A stretch of DNA of 64,000 nucleotides from Thalassospira xiamenensis M-5 = DSM 17429 (GCF_000300235.2 NZ_CP004388.1:2452501-2516500); one strand, 5' to 3'; positions 46,222-56,478 are shown, numbered from the stretch's first letter. Notes: generated from the letters alone by a model not told the origin. Made by a program: numbers and translations.

Positions 46222-47898
46222 CTAGACAGTATCATCCCTGTGCAAATCGGGTTCAAGTTCTGGCCGATAGAGACAGGCCCGCCCCTTGCCGGCTTCTTTG
46301 GCCTCATACATGGCCTTGTCAGCACGGCGTAATTGCTCGGTCATGTCGCAATAGCCTGCGTCGAAAACGGTAAAGCCAATCGATGCACCAATATCACAAC
46401 GATTCCCTTCCCACATATAGGGTTTGGAGATCTCGGCAATAATGTCATCGGCCAGTGCCGCCATTTCCTTTTCATCACCTTTATTAATGAAAAACAGGGT
46501 AAATTCATCACCGCCCAGACGCGCCACTTCCTCCGCCCGACGGGCAACACGCTTGAGCCGCTTTGCCGTTTCAACCAGAACCCAGTCGCCAGCACCATGC
46601 CCCAATGTATCGTTCACGGTCTTGAAGCCATCAAGATCAAGCAGGAAGATTGACGCTGGCGTATCCGTACCGCGCAAGACAGTTTCACATTGTGAAAGCT
46701 TCTGCATGTAACGCGCACGGTTTGCCAGGCCGGTCAGTTCATCGTTATTTGCCTTATTCTGCAGTTCACGTGCGGCAAGCTTCTGCTTGGTGATATCACT
46801 TATCCACCAGAGCACAGATTCCTGCCCCTCGAATGTCAGCGGTTCCATGGATGCCTTCAACCACCGCGCATCTGAATCTGCCGGACGGCGAATGCGTAAT
46901 TCCACATCCTGCAATTCGCCAAGCATATCCATATCCTGAAGACTTTTTTCTCGGTATCGCTCCGAAAGAAGCACTGTGTCCGTTGGCACCATCCCATCAC
47001 TATCAAGAGACAGAAGAGTCTCGAACATCTTGTTATAAAACTGGAATTCCCCGCCATCCCGGTTGGAAATGCCAACACCGATTGGTGCCTTTTCCAAAAG
47101 CCCTGTCAGACGTTGTGCTGCCGCGGCGACTTCGGCCTGTGCCTGTTTTAGCGATGTCACATCAATCAACGAGCCAATCGTACCGGCAATTGCGCCACTT
47201 GGCCCCTTCAGGCTGGCGGCGGCAAACAATGCGGATTTTTCGACACCGTCCATTTCGAAATCAATTTCATGACGCACATTGCCTTCTGATTTCAGCAACG
47301 GCGCCTCGTAATCGAAAATGCGGCTAACAAGCGGTGCCGGGGCCACATCGGCGAATTTGCCGCCAATCACCTTTTTGGGATCCTGCCCCAGCAACTCGGC
47401 AAAAGCATCATTGCAACGGTTGATCACACCATCCAGATTCTTGAGGTAAACCGGGATAGGCAACACATCGATTAGATGCTGGATGAAAAGCTTGTGATCG
47501 GCCAATGCCTTGGCAAGTTCTTCTGCCTTGCCAGCCTCGCGAAAGACCAGTGCTGTCACACCTTCGGGACCTTCGGCCTTACGCCACGTAACTTTTCTGC
47601 CATTCATTTGAAAGGCTGGCAAATCGGCCTTGGCATCCTTACCAGAAATGAGGCTAAGCGCTTCGCGTGCCGCACCGACACTGTCGCCAGACGAAAATTC
47701 CGCATTTTTGGCAAGAAAAGCAAGGAACTGCTTGATTTCGGTTCCGTCTCGCAAGGCCGACTTCGATGCGTTAAAAAGGTTAACCGCAACCAAATTGGCA
47801 TGGGCGATTTTCAAATCGGACGAACCGATGAATATAATGCCGTCACGCGATAGTGCTGCTGTGGCGACAATGTCTGGAGCAATTGACAATACACGCAC
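46222..47898 (-). CDS. PAS-PAS-GGDEF diguanylate cyclase
   Basis: The 558-residue cytoplasmic protein has no transmembrane helix. A PAS-like start (about 15-115) is followed by PAS domains at about 140-250 and 265-385, then a GGDEF domain (about 390-545). The active-site motif GGDEF is at 462-466. The inhibitory site has no RxxD at the usual spacing (RAEE instead), so product inhibition may be weak. It should make cyclic di-GMP in response to an unknown PAS ligand. It converges with glnA. Confidence 0.92.
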   Translation of the reverse strand: MRVLSIAPDIVATAALSRDGIIFIGSSDLKIAHANLVAVNLFNASKSALRDGTEIKQFLAFLAKNAEFSSGDSVGAAREALSLISGKDAKADLPAFQMNGRKVTWRKAEGPEGVTALVFREAGKAEELAKALADHKLFIQHLIDVLPIPVYLKNLDGVINRCNDAFAELLGQDPKKVIGGKFADVAPAPLVSRIFDYEAPLLKSEGNVRHEIDFEMDGVEKSALFAAASLKGPSGAIAGTIGSLIDVTSLKQAQAEVAAAAQRLTGLLEKAPIGVGISNRDGGEFQFYNKMFETLLSLDSDGMVPTDTVLLSERYREKSLQDMDMLGELQDVELRIRRPADSDARWLKASMEPLTFEGQESVLWWISDITKQKLAARELQNKANNDELTGLANRARYMQKLSQCETVLRGTDTPASIFLLDLDGFKTVNDTLGHGAGDWVLVETAKRLKRVARRAEEVARLGGDEFTLFFINKGDEKEMAALADDIIAEISKPYMWEGNRCDIGASIGFTVFDAGYCDMTEQLRRADKAMYEAKEAGKGRACLYRPELEPDLHRDDTV

Positions 47899-48054
47899 GC
47901 GCCGCTTTGCGACGCACTCCCTTTCCCGTGTTATCTATAATGCCCCAAAACCATCGGATTTTATTACCAAGGCCGCTTAGCAGGCCCTTTTTCAAAGCTC
48001 TTATTCCATACGTAAGTATATGACAAGCTTAGTCTTGCGACCAGAGCCAATGCG

Positions 48055-48396
48055 TCACGATTTTTTATCGCCGACCGGCAGGTCAATATATCCCCGATCA
48101 ATGCAATGTTCGAGTTCACGCGCAGCCGCAAGCATTTCCTGATAGCTCTCGCGAAGAAGTTTAAGCTTCGCCAGTTCTTCGGCCGTCGGATGATTGTCGT
48201 TGCGATCTGCACTGAGTTTGAAGGCATATTTCAGATAGTCGGCACGCAACTTGGCAACATTGATAATAAGCGGCAAAGCCGTATCGACGCTCATATCAGG
48301 GATCGCAGGACTGATGACTTCATGGTTCACTTCACGCAAAACATGCTCCATAGCCATCATGAAACGGCTTTTGCTGCGTCCGGCATCCTGCGTCAT
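48055..48396 (-). CDS. Hypothetical small helical protein
   Basis: The 113-residue product is soluble, charged and mostly helical: REVNHEVISPAIPDMSVD near the start, and then two long helices with RADYLKYAFKL and LRESYQEMLAAARELEHC. Similar short proteins appear in Rhodospirillales with no known function. It lies 157 bases upstream of the diguanylate cyclase on the same strand, with its own start region, so cotranscription is possible. Confidence 0.65.
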   Translation of the reverse strand: MTQDAGRSKSRFMMAMEHVLREVNHEVISPAIPDMSVDTALPLIINVAKLRADYLKYAFKLSADRNDNHPTAEELAKLKLLRESYQEMLAAARELEHCIDRGYIDLPVGDKKS

Positions 48397-48593
48397 GATT
48401 TACCCTCCTTGGCGATAACGGTCTGGAATGACATACATTATCTCCTGTTAAGGTAAAAACTCCTATAACAGTTTTACCCCCCTGCACTTGATGTTTTTCA
48501 ACCTTTAACTGCCTTATGTGATCACGGCTTGCGCGAACCGGTCAGGCAGGCTAGACGATGAAGCATGCAATTCTCGAGACAAGGAACCCGATC

Positions 48594-48998
48594 ATGGAAG
48601 CACGCGTAAAGTGGCTTGAAAATCTGACCTTCACCGGCACCAGCGGCTCTGGCCACGGCGTTGTCATGGATGGCAACCGTGACACCGGCTTTGGTCCGAG
48701 CCCGATGGAGATGCTGCTTCTCGGTCTGGCAGGATGCTCGTCGATTGATGTCGTGCATATCCTTCAGAAAGGCCGCGAGAAAATCATCGATGTCCAAGCC
48801 GATGTCAAAGCCGAGCGTGCGGAAACCGACCCCAAGGTATTCACGAAAATCCACCTGCATTTCAAGGCCAAGGGTGAAAACCTGAACGAAGCCAAACTGG
48901 CCCGTGCGGTTGAACTTTCAGCCGAGAAATATTGCTCGGCCTCGATCATGCTGTCGAAGGCGGCCGAAATCACGCATAGCTGGGAAATCATGGAATAA
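48594..48998 (+). CDS. OsmC-family protein (YhfA-like)
   Basis: The 134-residue protein matches the OsmC/Ohr fold. The peroxidatic-type Cys is in LAGCSSIDVVHIL and the second in AEKYCSASIMLSKAA; GFGPSPMEMLLLG is also typical of the YhfA branch. OsmC and Ohr proteins reduce organic peroxides; the YhfA branch is less well defined. AAGGAA lies before the ATG at 48594. A terminator follows. Confidence 0.9.
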   Translation: MEARVKWLENLTFTGTSGSGHGVVMDGNRDTGFGPSPMEMLLLGLAGCSSIDVVHILQKGREKIIDVQADVKAERAETDPKVFTKIHLHFKAKGENLNEAKLARAVELSAEKYCSASIMLSKAAEITHSWEIME

Positions 48999-49031
48999 GC
49001 CAGCTTTCGGGCGTGTTCTGCCACCGATTTC

Positions 49032-49059
49032 AAAGCGGTCCGTTACGGGCCGCTTTTTT
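49032..49059 (+). terminator. Terminator after the osmC-family gene
   Basis: AAAGCGG and CCGCTTT form the outer stem around TCCGTTACGGG, and six T's follow. Confidence 0.8.
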
Positions 49060-49138
49060 GTTGGTCGCGTCATAATGCAGCCTGAGTTAGAGTTTATCGG
49101 ACAAGCCACCACACCGAAACGAAACGGGGAAGCATTCC

Positions 49139-50443
49139 ATGTCCGCAAACGGCCTTTTGCGTTCGACACTTGTCGCTATGACCATTCCGGCGACGATTGC
49201 ACTGTCGGGATGCATTTTCGAAGACCCGCAACATGATCCGTCCGGCCTTGCCATTGGTGCCCCCGCCGAGAACCAATCATTTGACGATTATGTCCAGAAA
49301 ACCCGCGAACAGCTTCGCACGGCACTTAAAGCAAAGCGCTTTGACAAGGAAGCCGCGCCATTTAGCCAATACGATCTTGACCAGGTGGTCGCGATGCGTG
49401 CCCCTTTCGCATCAGGTCCGAACAAAGCGGCCTGCGATGCGGCGGGCAATGACACGGCACATGGCAAAGATGTCGGTTTCCTGATGGTACATGGCCTGAC
49501 AGACAGTCCGTTTCTGATGACCGATGTGCGCGATACGTTGCAATCCAAATTCCCATGCGCGACCTTCCATGGCCTGCTTCTTCCGGGGCATGGCACCGTC
49601 CCAGGTGATTTGGTTGACGTCAGTTACGAGGACTGGATCAAAACAGTGCGTTATGGCATGGACGGGTTCGCAAACGGCACCGACCATGTCATCACCATTG
49701 GCTATTCGATGGGGGCGGCCCTGATCGGGCGCGAATTTGATGCCCGTCGCCGCGATCCGCGGATGACGGCAATGGTTTTACTATCGCCGGGCTTTGCTGC
49801 CAAAAGCGATCAGGCATGGCTGACACCCTATGCCCGTTATGTCCAAAGCTGGGTTGGCAAAGGTGAAAACAGTGATGCTGCCAAATATGGTTCGATGGCA
49901 ATGAATGCCGCAGCGGAATTTCATCTGCTGACTGAACCCTATCGCGATGGCACCATGGATACGTTCGATATCCCCGTCTTCATGGTGGCCAGTTCCGATG
50001 ACCACACGGTTGATCCCTTACTGGCGGCCGACTTTTTCTGCAACAAGGTCACAAATGATAACAAGCGCCTGATCTGGTATCAGGGCGAGGAACACCTGAT
50101 TGACGAACATCCTTTGTGTGAGGGTGTCGACATTGTCAAATCTGCGGCTCCGGACTGGCGGACGCTTAATCATGCCCATACTGCCATTACCATGCATCCC
50201 GATAACCAGCATTACGGTATGGATGGCATTATCCGTCGATGCGACCATTACGACGAGCAAAGCGCTAACAGTAAATGCCAGACCAGCAGCGATGCGGTTT
50301 ATGGTGAATTGAATCTGTCGGATTCCGCGTCCCCGGGCAGTCTGCGGCGCGGAACCTTCAACCCCGATTTTGTCAGCATGCTCGATAAAATGACCCATTT
50401 CATCGAAGTGTCACTGGAAGTCCCGGGAAAGACCGCAAATTGA
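49139..50443 (+). CDS. Alpha/beta-hydrolase lipoprotein
   Basis: The 434-residue product has a lipoprotein signal with lipobox LSGC (Cys25). The hydrolase domain has the oxyanion-side VGFLMVHGLTDSPFLM, the nucleophile elbow GYSMGAAL, an acid in VASSDDHTVDP and a likely catalytic His in GEEHLIDE. After the core, a C-terminal segment with several Cys residues (RRCDHY, SKCQTS) may be disulfide-linked. It is anchored in the periplasm or outer membrane and probably acts on esters or lipids. A second hydrolase gene follows after 54 bases. Confidence 0.85.
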   Translation: MSANGLLRSTLVAMTIPATIALSGCIFEDPQHDPSGLAIGAPAENQSFDDYVQKTREQLRTALKAKRFDKEAAPFSQYDLDQVVAMRAPFASGPNKAACDAAGNDTAHGKDVGFLMVHGLTDSPFLMTDVRDTLQSKFPCATFHGLLLPGHGTVPGDLVDVSYEDWIKTVRYGMDGFANGTDHVITIGYSMGAALIGREFDARRRDPRMTAMVLLSPGFAAKSDQAWLTPYARYVQSWVGKGENSDAAKYGSMAMNAAAEFHLLTEPYRDGTMDTFDIPVFMVASSDDHTVDPLLAADFFCNKVTNDNKRLIWYQGEEHLIDEHPLCEGVDIVKSAAPDWRTLNHAHTAITMHPDNQHYGMDGIIRRCDHYDEQSANSKCQTSSDAVYGELNLSDSASPGSLRRGTFNPDFVSMLDKMTHFIEVSLEVPGKTAN

Positions 50444-50497
50444 TGAACAGTTTGCACAACTGATCATCGCCTGCCGCCATAAGAAGCACGCACAGAC

Positions 50498-51439
50498 ATG
50501 ACCTTTGCCATTGATCGATTTAACGGACGAAGCGGCCTGACATTTCGTTATGCCTTGCATTCGCCTGAAAATGCCGTTGGTCATGTCCTGATCCTTCAGG
50601 GGCGCGGCGAGTTCATCGAACGCTACGGCGAAACGGCACATGAACTTGCCGAACGCGGGCTTGGCTGTGTCACTTTCGATTTCCGCGGACAGGGCGGATC
50701 AACCCGCGAAGTCACCGAAAGCCATATGGGTTATGTCCGCGATATCGCCCATTATATCGAAGATACGCATGATGTGCTTTCGCACCTGGCCGATCATTAC
50801 AATATCCACTGTGATCTGCTTCTGACCCACTCGACTGGCGGGCTGGTGGGCATGCACATGCTGCTTGAAAAACCGTCCCTGTTTGAAAGCAGCGTCATGA
50901 TCGCCCCATTTTTCGGGCTTGGTGGGCCGGACTGGATTGCACTTGCCGCGCAGTTTTTGTCAGCCGGACTGTGCCGATATGGTTTCGACAAGCAATTCCT
51001 GCCAGGACAAAAGCTGCTGTCACCACTGCAACCCTTTGGCGATGATAATCTGCTGACGTCGGATAGGGCGCGCTACGAACGCAACGTCACCTGCCTGCAA
51101 GATAACCCTGATCTGGTGGTTGGTGGCGTTTCGGCGGGATGGCTTGATGCCTGTTTCAGGGCACAGGCGGAATTATCCCAGCGTATTGTACCGGATAATA
51201 ATTTTGTGACCTCGCCCCTGCCCCCGATTACGATGATTCTGTCAGGAAACGATCAGGTGGTCAGCAACCGCGCCACACAGGAACTGTTTGGCGATCATCC
51301 ATCGGTTGCAATGGTCGAAATCCCCGAAGCCCGCCATGAAATCCTTCAGGAACGCGATGTTTTCCGAAACCTTTTCTGGCAGGCATTTGACCAGCATCTG
51401 GCAACCAATCATACCGACTGGCCCCTGCCTCGTTTCTAA
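50498..51439 (+). CDS. Alpha/beta hydrolase, lysophospholipase (PldB) type
   Basis: The 313-residue cytoplasmic protein matches the monoglyceride lipase/PldB group. It has LILQGRGEFIERYGETA near residue 30, DFRGQGGS, a nucleophile elbow THSTGGLVG in place of the usual GHSMGG, an acid in LSGNDQVVS, and a His in EARHEILQERD. It probably hydrolyses lysophospholipids or short esters. It lies 54 bases after the lipoprotein hydrolase and may be cotranscribed. Confidence 0.88.
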   Translation: MTFAIDRFNGRSGLTFRYALHSPENAVGHVLILQGRGEFIERYGETAHELAERGLGCVTFDFRGQGGSTREVTESHMGYVRDIAHYIEDTHDVLSHLADHYNIHCDLLLTHSTGGLVGMHMLLEKPSLFESSVMIAPFFGLGGPDWIALAAQFLSAGLCRYGFDKQFLPGQKLLSPLQPFGDDNLLTSDRARYERNVTCLQDNPDLVVGGVSAGWLDACFRAQAELSQRIVPDNNFVTSPLPPITMILSGNDQVVSNRATQELFGDHPSVAMVEIPEARHEILQERDVFRNLFWQAFDQHLATNHTDWPLPRF

Positions 51440-51456
51440 TAGGCGCGTCTTCCTTC

Positions 51457-52395
51457 TCAAACCGACTGCAACATTCCCTTGTCAAACCGTTCACGCCGGA
51501 ACCGGCTGGGCGACATGCCGCGATGACGGGCAAATTGCCGATTGAAATGCGACAGGTTCTGAAACCCGGATTCCTCCGCCACCCGATAAATCGGCAAATC
51601 GGACGACAGCAGCAACGACACCGCCCGCCCCAACCGCAATCCCATTAGATAATCCTGAATGCTTGACCCTGTATGACGTTTGAAAAAACGGCGCAGGGTC
51701 CGCTCGCTCATGCCGGTCTGCTCGGCAATTTCAGCACTTCCGGTTTGTTCGACATAGTGCGAATGCAAAATATCCAGAACCCGACCAAGCCGGGTTGCCT
51801 CATGATAATCGGGCACCGTCGCGTCAAACCGTTCGGACGCAAGCGGTATCCGTTCCTGCGCATCCAGCAAAATCTGCAATACTTCTATCAGCAACAATAA
51901 CCGGTCGGCCGGATCGCCTATATCAAACCGGTGTGTGAAGGCCGCAACCTTTCGTGCTGATAGGGTATCGAACTTCACACCCCGCCGTGCATCTGTCAGG
52001 ACAGGTCGCAGCCGCGCAAATTCCGGAATGGTTTCACAAACATTATTGATCCAATCGGCCGTAAACCAGAACACAAAGGCCTGATGTGGCCGTTCGCCCG
52101 GCTTTGCCTGCAAATCAAGATCATAGGCTCCCATATCGATTTTCCCGGATGCGGGCGGGGCGGCATTGTGCGAATGCCATGTATGGGGCAGGTTCGGGCC
52201 CAGCAAGACCAGATCATCGTCACCGTAAGAACCGATATGATCCCCGACATAGCGTTGCCCCTCACTTCCGAGCGTCAGGGTGAGTTCGTATTCCGGATGA
52301 AAATGCCACTCGAACGGGATCGCACGCAGGTTCCGGTGCAGGCCGCGCCATGACCGATCCGGTGCAATTTTCACATGTTCGAACAGCAGTTTCAT
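51457..52395 (-). CDS. AraC-family regulator divergent from a dioxygenase gene
   Basis: The 312-residue product has an N-terminal cupin sensor (FEWHFHPEYELTLTLGSEG, about 28-46) and a C-terminal double helix-turn-helix (about 215-310) with IAEQTGMSERTLRRFFKRHT and AEESGFQNLSHFNRQFARHR. It is divergent from the phytanoyl-CoA-dioxygenase-like gene at 52536, so it probably controls that gene. Confidence 0.87.
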   Translation of the reverse strand: MKLLFEHVKIAPDRSWRGLHRNLRAIPFEWHFHPEYELTLTLGSEGQRYVGDHIGSYGDDDLVLLGPNLPHTWHSHNAAPPASGKIDMGAYDLDLQAKPGERPHQAFVFWFTADWINNVCETIPEFARLRPVLTDARRGVKFDTLSARKVAAFTHRFDIGDPADRLLLLIEVLQILLDAQERIPLASERFDATVPDYHEATRLGRVLDILHSHYVEQTGSAEIAEQTGMSERTLRRFFKRHTGSSIQDYLMGLRLGRAVSLLLSSDLPIYRVAEESGFQNLSHFNRQFARHRGMSPSRFRRERFDKGMLQSV

Positions 52396-52535
52396 TCAAA
52401 CACCCGCTTATACGGCTATCAAAATCGATTAATTTGGCCGAATAGTATCATATTATGTCCGCCCTGTCAGTGGGCGCGACCATTGCGGCCCTCTAGAATG
52501 GTTCCAACATCATGAACCATGCGGGAGGAAAAATC

Positions 52536-53519
52536 ATGAGCATGCTGGCAAACACAACCATGGCAACAATGGCCCCGACCGGCCCGAATGCGAACCGGCC
52601 GGGCAATGCCTCGGTCAAGGAAGTCACCGGCACGCAATTGCGTGATCTTAAAAAATCGCTGCCGCTCCGCGTGCTATCGGATGCGGACTTCAAACACTGG
52701 CAAACCTATGGCTTTGTTGTCGTAAAAAATGCCGTCCCGCAGGAACAGGTCAAAGCCACCGTCGATTTCCTTTGGGAATTTCAGGAAATGGATCCGAATG
52801 ATCCGGCAAGCTGGGCCCGGCCGCAAATGCGCGACCATGCCATGACCGAACTGAACAATTCTGGCATGGTCGAAGCCTATCATCATCAATCAATGTGGGA
52901 TAACCGCCAGACGCCGCGGATTTATGACGCGTTTGTCGATATCTGGGATCGGACCGATCTTTGGGTATCGATTGATCGCGCCAACCTTAATACGCCCAAT
53001 GTCGGCACGCGTGCCTTTGATGGTTTCATTCATTGGGACGCCGATACCAGTCAGGTCCCGCTGCCGATCAATGTGCAGGGCGTTTTATCGCTGGTCGACA
53101 CCAATGATGATATGGGTGGGTTCCAGTGCGTACCGGACCTGTTTGCCAATTTCGCCGAATGGCTTGCCACCGCGCCAAAGGACCGAGACCCGTTCCGGCC
53201 GGACATCGCCAATATTCCGTATGAACTCAAACGCATCCCGATGCAGGCGGGCGATCTTCTGATTTTCAATAGCCTGCTTGCACATGGCATTCGCGCCAAC
53301 CGGTCCAACCAGACCCGCGTTGCGCAATATATATCCATGGCCCCGGCAACGCCCGAGGAACAGGAACTTGTTGATTGGCGGACCAAAAGCTGGTCGGAAC
53401 GCCTGCCGGCACGCGGTCACGCCTTCCCGGGTGACCCGCGCAATTGGGAACAGACGCGCTATGAACGCGCAAAGCTGACACCGCTTGGTGAAAAGCTTCT
53501 GGGTAAAGTTGCCTGGTAA
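52536..53519 (+). CDS. Phytanoyl-CoA dioxygenase (PhyH) family protein
   Basis: The 327-residue enzyme belongs to the Fe(II)/2-oxoglutarate PhyH family. The first iron ligands are His-x-Asp in IHWDAD; the second His is in LLAHGIRANRSNQTR, with Arg for the 2-oxoglutarate carboxylate. The hydroxylated substrate is unknown; bacterial members act on many small molecules. GGGAGGA precedes the ATG at 52536, favouring it over the ATG at 52512. It is divergent from an AraC gene and followed by a terminator. Confidence 0.87.
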   Translation: MSMLANTTMATMAPTGPNANRPGNASVKEVTGTQLRDLKKSLPLRVLSDADFKHWQTYGFVVVKNAVPQEQVKATVDFLWEFQEMDPNDPASWARPQMRDHAMTELNNSGMVEAYHHQSMWDNRQTPRIYDAFVDIWDRTDLWVSIDRANLNTPNVGTRAFDGFIHWDADTSQVPLPINVQGVLSLVDTNDDMGGFQCVPDLFANFAEWLATAPKDRDPFRPDIANIPYELKRIPMQAGDLLIFNSLLAHGIRANRSNQTRVAQYISMAPATPEEQELVDWRTKSWSERLPARGHAFPGDPRNWEQTRYERAKLTPLGEKLLGKVAW

Positions 53520-53527
53520 CAGAACAA

Positions 53528-53555
53528 AAAACGCCCCGGATTTCTGGGGCGTTTT
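53528..53555. terminator. Bidirectional intrinsic terminator
   Basis: AAAACGCCCC (53528-53537) pairs with GGGGCGTTTT (53546-53555), between convergent genes. Confidence 0.88.
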
Positions 53556-53558
53556 GTA

Positions 53559-54542
53559 TTAGTTCGCATCAAGCTTTGCGATCAGTATGGCTTTCGTGTC
53601 CGCATCCACAAAGGCCGCCTCAAGGGCGGTACGCGTTATACCACGAAGCTCATTCTCGCTAAAACCAAACACATCTTTAGCGCGCTGATACTCCTCGGCC
53701 AATGTTGTGTGGAAGAACGGCGGATCATCTGATCCCAACGTCACCTTAACCCCGGAATCATAAAGCCTGCGCAAAGGGTGGGATTCGTAATCCGGATATA
53801 CAGACAGGGCAATATTCGATCCGGGGCACACTTCCAGAACAATGCCGCGTTTCACCAGTTCTTCGACCAGTTTCGGGTCTTCGATGGATCGCACACCATG
53901 CCCTATTCGGGTCACCGGCAATTTGTCGATTGCATCCCACACACTTTGCGGACCTTCAACTTCACCGGCATGCGTTGTACATCCAAGCCCGGCATCGGCG
54001 GCAATTTTATAGGCCGGGTAAAACGCTTCCTGCGAAAACATGCTTTCATTCCCGCCCATGCCAAACCCGACAATATAGGGATGATCACACGCAACCGTAT
54101 CAGTCGCCACACCAATCGCCTTTTCCGGGCCGATATGGCGAACGCAGGTCATGATGATCCGTCCGATAATTCCGGTTTCCTTCCCGGCACGGTCAATCCC
54201 CTCGGCAACACCATTCAAATGATCATCAAAGGAAATGCCACATTCCAGTGCATGTGACGGCGAACAGAAAATCTCGACATAAAGCGCCCCCGCTTTGGCC
54301 TGTTCGCACAGATACCAATGCGTCAGATCGGCATAATCCTTACCGGTACGGATTGCCGCACTCGCCCTGTCAAAACTGCCCAGAAATTCGGGGAAGTTTG
54401 ACCAGATATACCGATCCTGATCATCATAAATCCCGTCCGGAAGGCTAATACCGTTGCGGGCGGCGAATTTGCGCACCAATGCAGGGGTCAACGCACCTTC
54501 CATATGCAGATGCAATTCGGCCTTGGGAATATGCTGTGTCAT
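53559..54542 (-). CDS. Adenosine/adenine deaminase family protein
   Basis: The 327-residue enzyme has the metal-binding ELHLHMEGALTP near residue 9, the catalytic region THAGEVEG, RIGHGVRSIED, and GSDDPPFF. These are the signatures of the adenosine deaminase superfamily. The SDDP-x-x-F form occurs in both adenosine and adenine deaminases, so the true substrate is uncertain. It should release ammonia from a purine in the cytosol. It lies 65 bases after a DMT transporter gene on the same strand, perhaps in one unit. Confidence 0.88.
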   Translation of the reverse strand: MTQHIPKAELHLHMEGALTPALVRKFAARNGISLPDGIYDDQDRYIWSNFPEFLGSFDRASAAIRTGKDYADLTHWYLCEQAKAGALYVEIFCSPSHALECGISFDDHLNGVAEGIDRAGKETGIIGRIIMTCVRHIGPEKAIGVATDTVACDHPYIVGFGMGGNESMFSQEAFYPAYKIAADAGLGCTTHAGEVEGPQSVWDAIDKLPVTRIGHGVRSIEDPKLVEELVKRGIVLEVCPGSNIALSVYPDYESHPLRRLYDSGVKVTLGSDDPPFFHTTLAEEYQRAKDVFGFSENELRGITRTALEAAFVDADTKAILIAKLDAN

Positions 54543-54607
54543 TTCTGGCGCTCCGGATTTTCTTATTTTCTTTCCTGATCCAGTTCTAGCGCCAACAAGG
54601 CCCTAGG

Positions 54608-55501
54608 TCACGCAACAACCGTTTTCCGTCGCAGCATTTTTATCGAAGCCAAAAGCGCGCCACCAACAATCAAAAGGCACCCCGCGATCACGGTCGGGCT
54701 TGCTTCGGCTTTGCCAAAACCGATCAGCAGGATCGTGCTGAGTAACGGTGCACCATAAGACGCGACACCCAGAACCTGAATATCGCCATGCTTGGTGCCA
54801 TAATCCCAGACAAAGAAAGCAACCCCGACCGGGCCAAGACCAAGCCCGATAATCGCAAGCCATTGCCCCGCATCCGGCATGACCCAGATTTCAGTCACGC
54901 CGTGTGTTATGAAACCCAATAACGCCGCACCGGCACAAAATCCGCAAACGGCTTCAACAGGAACATTGCGATAGCGCCGGTTCAAAACCGAATATCCCGA
55001 CCACAGGATAGAGCAAACCATTGCCGCACCATAGCCAAGACCATAGGCCGGATCAAAATCAAACCCATGCCCTTTGGTCACCAGAACCGCAGCCCCGCAA
55101 AGTCCCAGAACCGCACCGGCAATGTGATACCATCGCAATCGTTCGCCGGGCAGAAGTGCAGAAAACAGGACAATAAAAAGTGGCCACAGATAGGCAATCA
55201 GACTGGCATCAACCGCGGGCGCATTGGCCAAGGCTACGAAATAGAAAAAGTGATACCCAAACAACCCGCCAACCCCAAGCACCCAGGCACCAACCGGTTG
55301 CCTCAATGCCTGAAATGCCGCCAACCCGCCGCGCGCGATCCAGATAAAGCTGAAAATGGCCGCAACGGAGAAACAAAGACTGACCAGTTGAAAAGGCGGG
55401 ATGGCACTGACTTCTGTCGTAAATAACGCCAGCAAGGCCCAAAGCACAATGGCAATACCACCAATCATGGTGGCCTTTGTACGGTGATCAAGCAAAGTCA
55501 T
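54608..55501 (-). CDS. EamA/DMT-family exporter (YddG-like)
   Basis: The 297-residue inner-membrane protein has ten predicted helices in two EamA repeats. It starts KATMIGGIAIVLWALLALF, close to the YddG start, and has FVALANAPAVDASLIAYLWP. YddG exports aromatic amino acids; the substrate here is inferred only by similarity. It lies between an AraC gene (upstream, same strand, 110-base gap) and the purine deaminase gene. Confidence 0.85.
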   Translation of the reverse strand: MTLLDHRTKATMIGGIAIVLWALLALFTTEVSAIPPFQLVSLCFSVAAIFSFIWIARGGLAAFQALRQPVGAWVLGVGGLFGYHFFYFVALANAPAVDASLIAYLWPLFIVLFSALLPGERLRWYHIAGAVLGLCGAAVLVTKGHGFDFDPAYGLGYGAAMVCSILWSGYSVLNRRYRNVPVEAVCGFCAGAALLGFITHGVTEIWVMPDAGQWLAIIGLGLGPVGVAFFVWDYGTKHGDIQVLGVASYGAPLLSTILLIGFGKAEASPTVIAGCLLIVGGALLASIKMLRRKTVVA

Positions 55502-55611
55502 GAAACCATCCCGAAGTTCAACTAATCGCAGCGGTGATCAAAGCAGGTCGGGATGAAGACGTCTTTGCCGAAACTCCGGATTTCATTCGAATGAGATAAA
55601 CCCGGAGGCCT

Positions 55612-56478
55612 TTAAGTTCGGCGGCGAAGCGCAATCGGCGCATGTCCGAACCGCCGGGAAAAGGCACGGGAAAACGCACTTTGATCGGTAAAACCGACCT
55701 CGCGCGCGATATCGCCAAGCGGCATTGTATTTTTCGGATCATTCAGCATTGCATAGGCACGCTGTAATCGTTGTTCGCCAAGCCAGCGCATCGGCGTTGT
55801 ACCCAGATGCTTTTGAAACGCCGCAAATAACGCGCTTTCCGATTGCGCGGTAATCTTCGCCATTTCAGGAACCCCGACCGGTTCGGAAAGGCGCAGCTCA
55901 ATCCAGGCAAGCAGGCGCTGCAAGCGCATCGGAATCATGCTGCCTGCGTCGGCTTTGTCAGTTTGCGTGGCTGCTGAATGGCACAGGACTTCGCCTAAAG
56001 TTTTGCAAACAAACGCGTCATCGGCAAAGGTGTTTTCACACACAGCAATTCCCGCCACATGACGCAATGACAGATTTTCAGATTGCAGTCTCCCCTGCCC
56101 ATCCGGCGAAAATCGCCGTATGCGCGATATCACACGCTTTTGCTCAAGTCCTTGCAAAAGACCTGTCAAATGCCCAGCATAGCCAGCCCCGACTTCAAGA
56201 TAGGTTGACGCACCCGCCTGATACCAAAACCGTTCAAGCCCGGTTTGCGCCGCAAGATCGATATCGACATCAAGCACAAGAAAACGGTTCATCCCCAACG
56301 CCCGATAGGCATGGGTATCGCCCGCCGGAACAAACGCCAGCCTGCGGCCCGAAACACAGCCACCGCGCCCCTCGACCTCAAGCTCGAGCATGCCAAGATC
56401 AGCAATGATGATCTGGTGGAAATCGTCGTGACTGTGGCTGGCGGCTTCAGACCGATACTGGCGAAAACTTGTTTGCAT
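55612..56478 (-). CDS. AraC-family regulator upstream of the YddG-like exporter
   Basis: The 288-residue product has an N-terminal cupin (SHSHDDFHQIIIADLGMLEL near residue 14) and a C-terminal double helix-turn-helix (about 190-285) with MAKITAQSESALFAAFQKH and AREVGFTDQSAFSRAFSRRF. It is the probable regulator of the exporter gene that follows on the same strand. Confidence 0.86.
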   Translation of the reverse strand: MQTSFRQYRSEAASHSHDDFHQIIIADLGMLELEVEGRGGCVSGRRLAFVPAGDTHAYRALGMNRFLVLDVDIDLAAQTGLERFWYQAGASTYLEVGAGYAGHLTGLLQGLEQKRVISRIRRFSPDGQGRLQSENLSLRHVAGIAVCENTFADDAFVCKTLGEVLCHSAATQTDKADAGSMIPMRLQRLLAWIELRLSEPVGVPEMAKITAQSESALFAAFQKHLGTTPMRWLGEQRLQRAYAMLNDPKNTMPLGDIAREVGFTDQSAFSRAFSRRFGHAPIALRRRT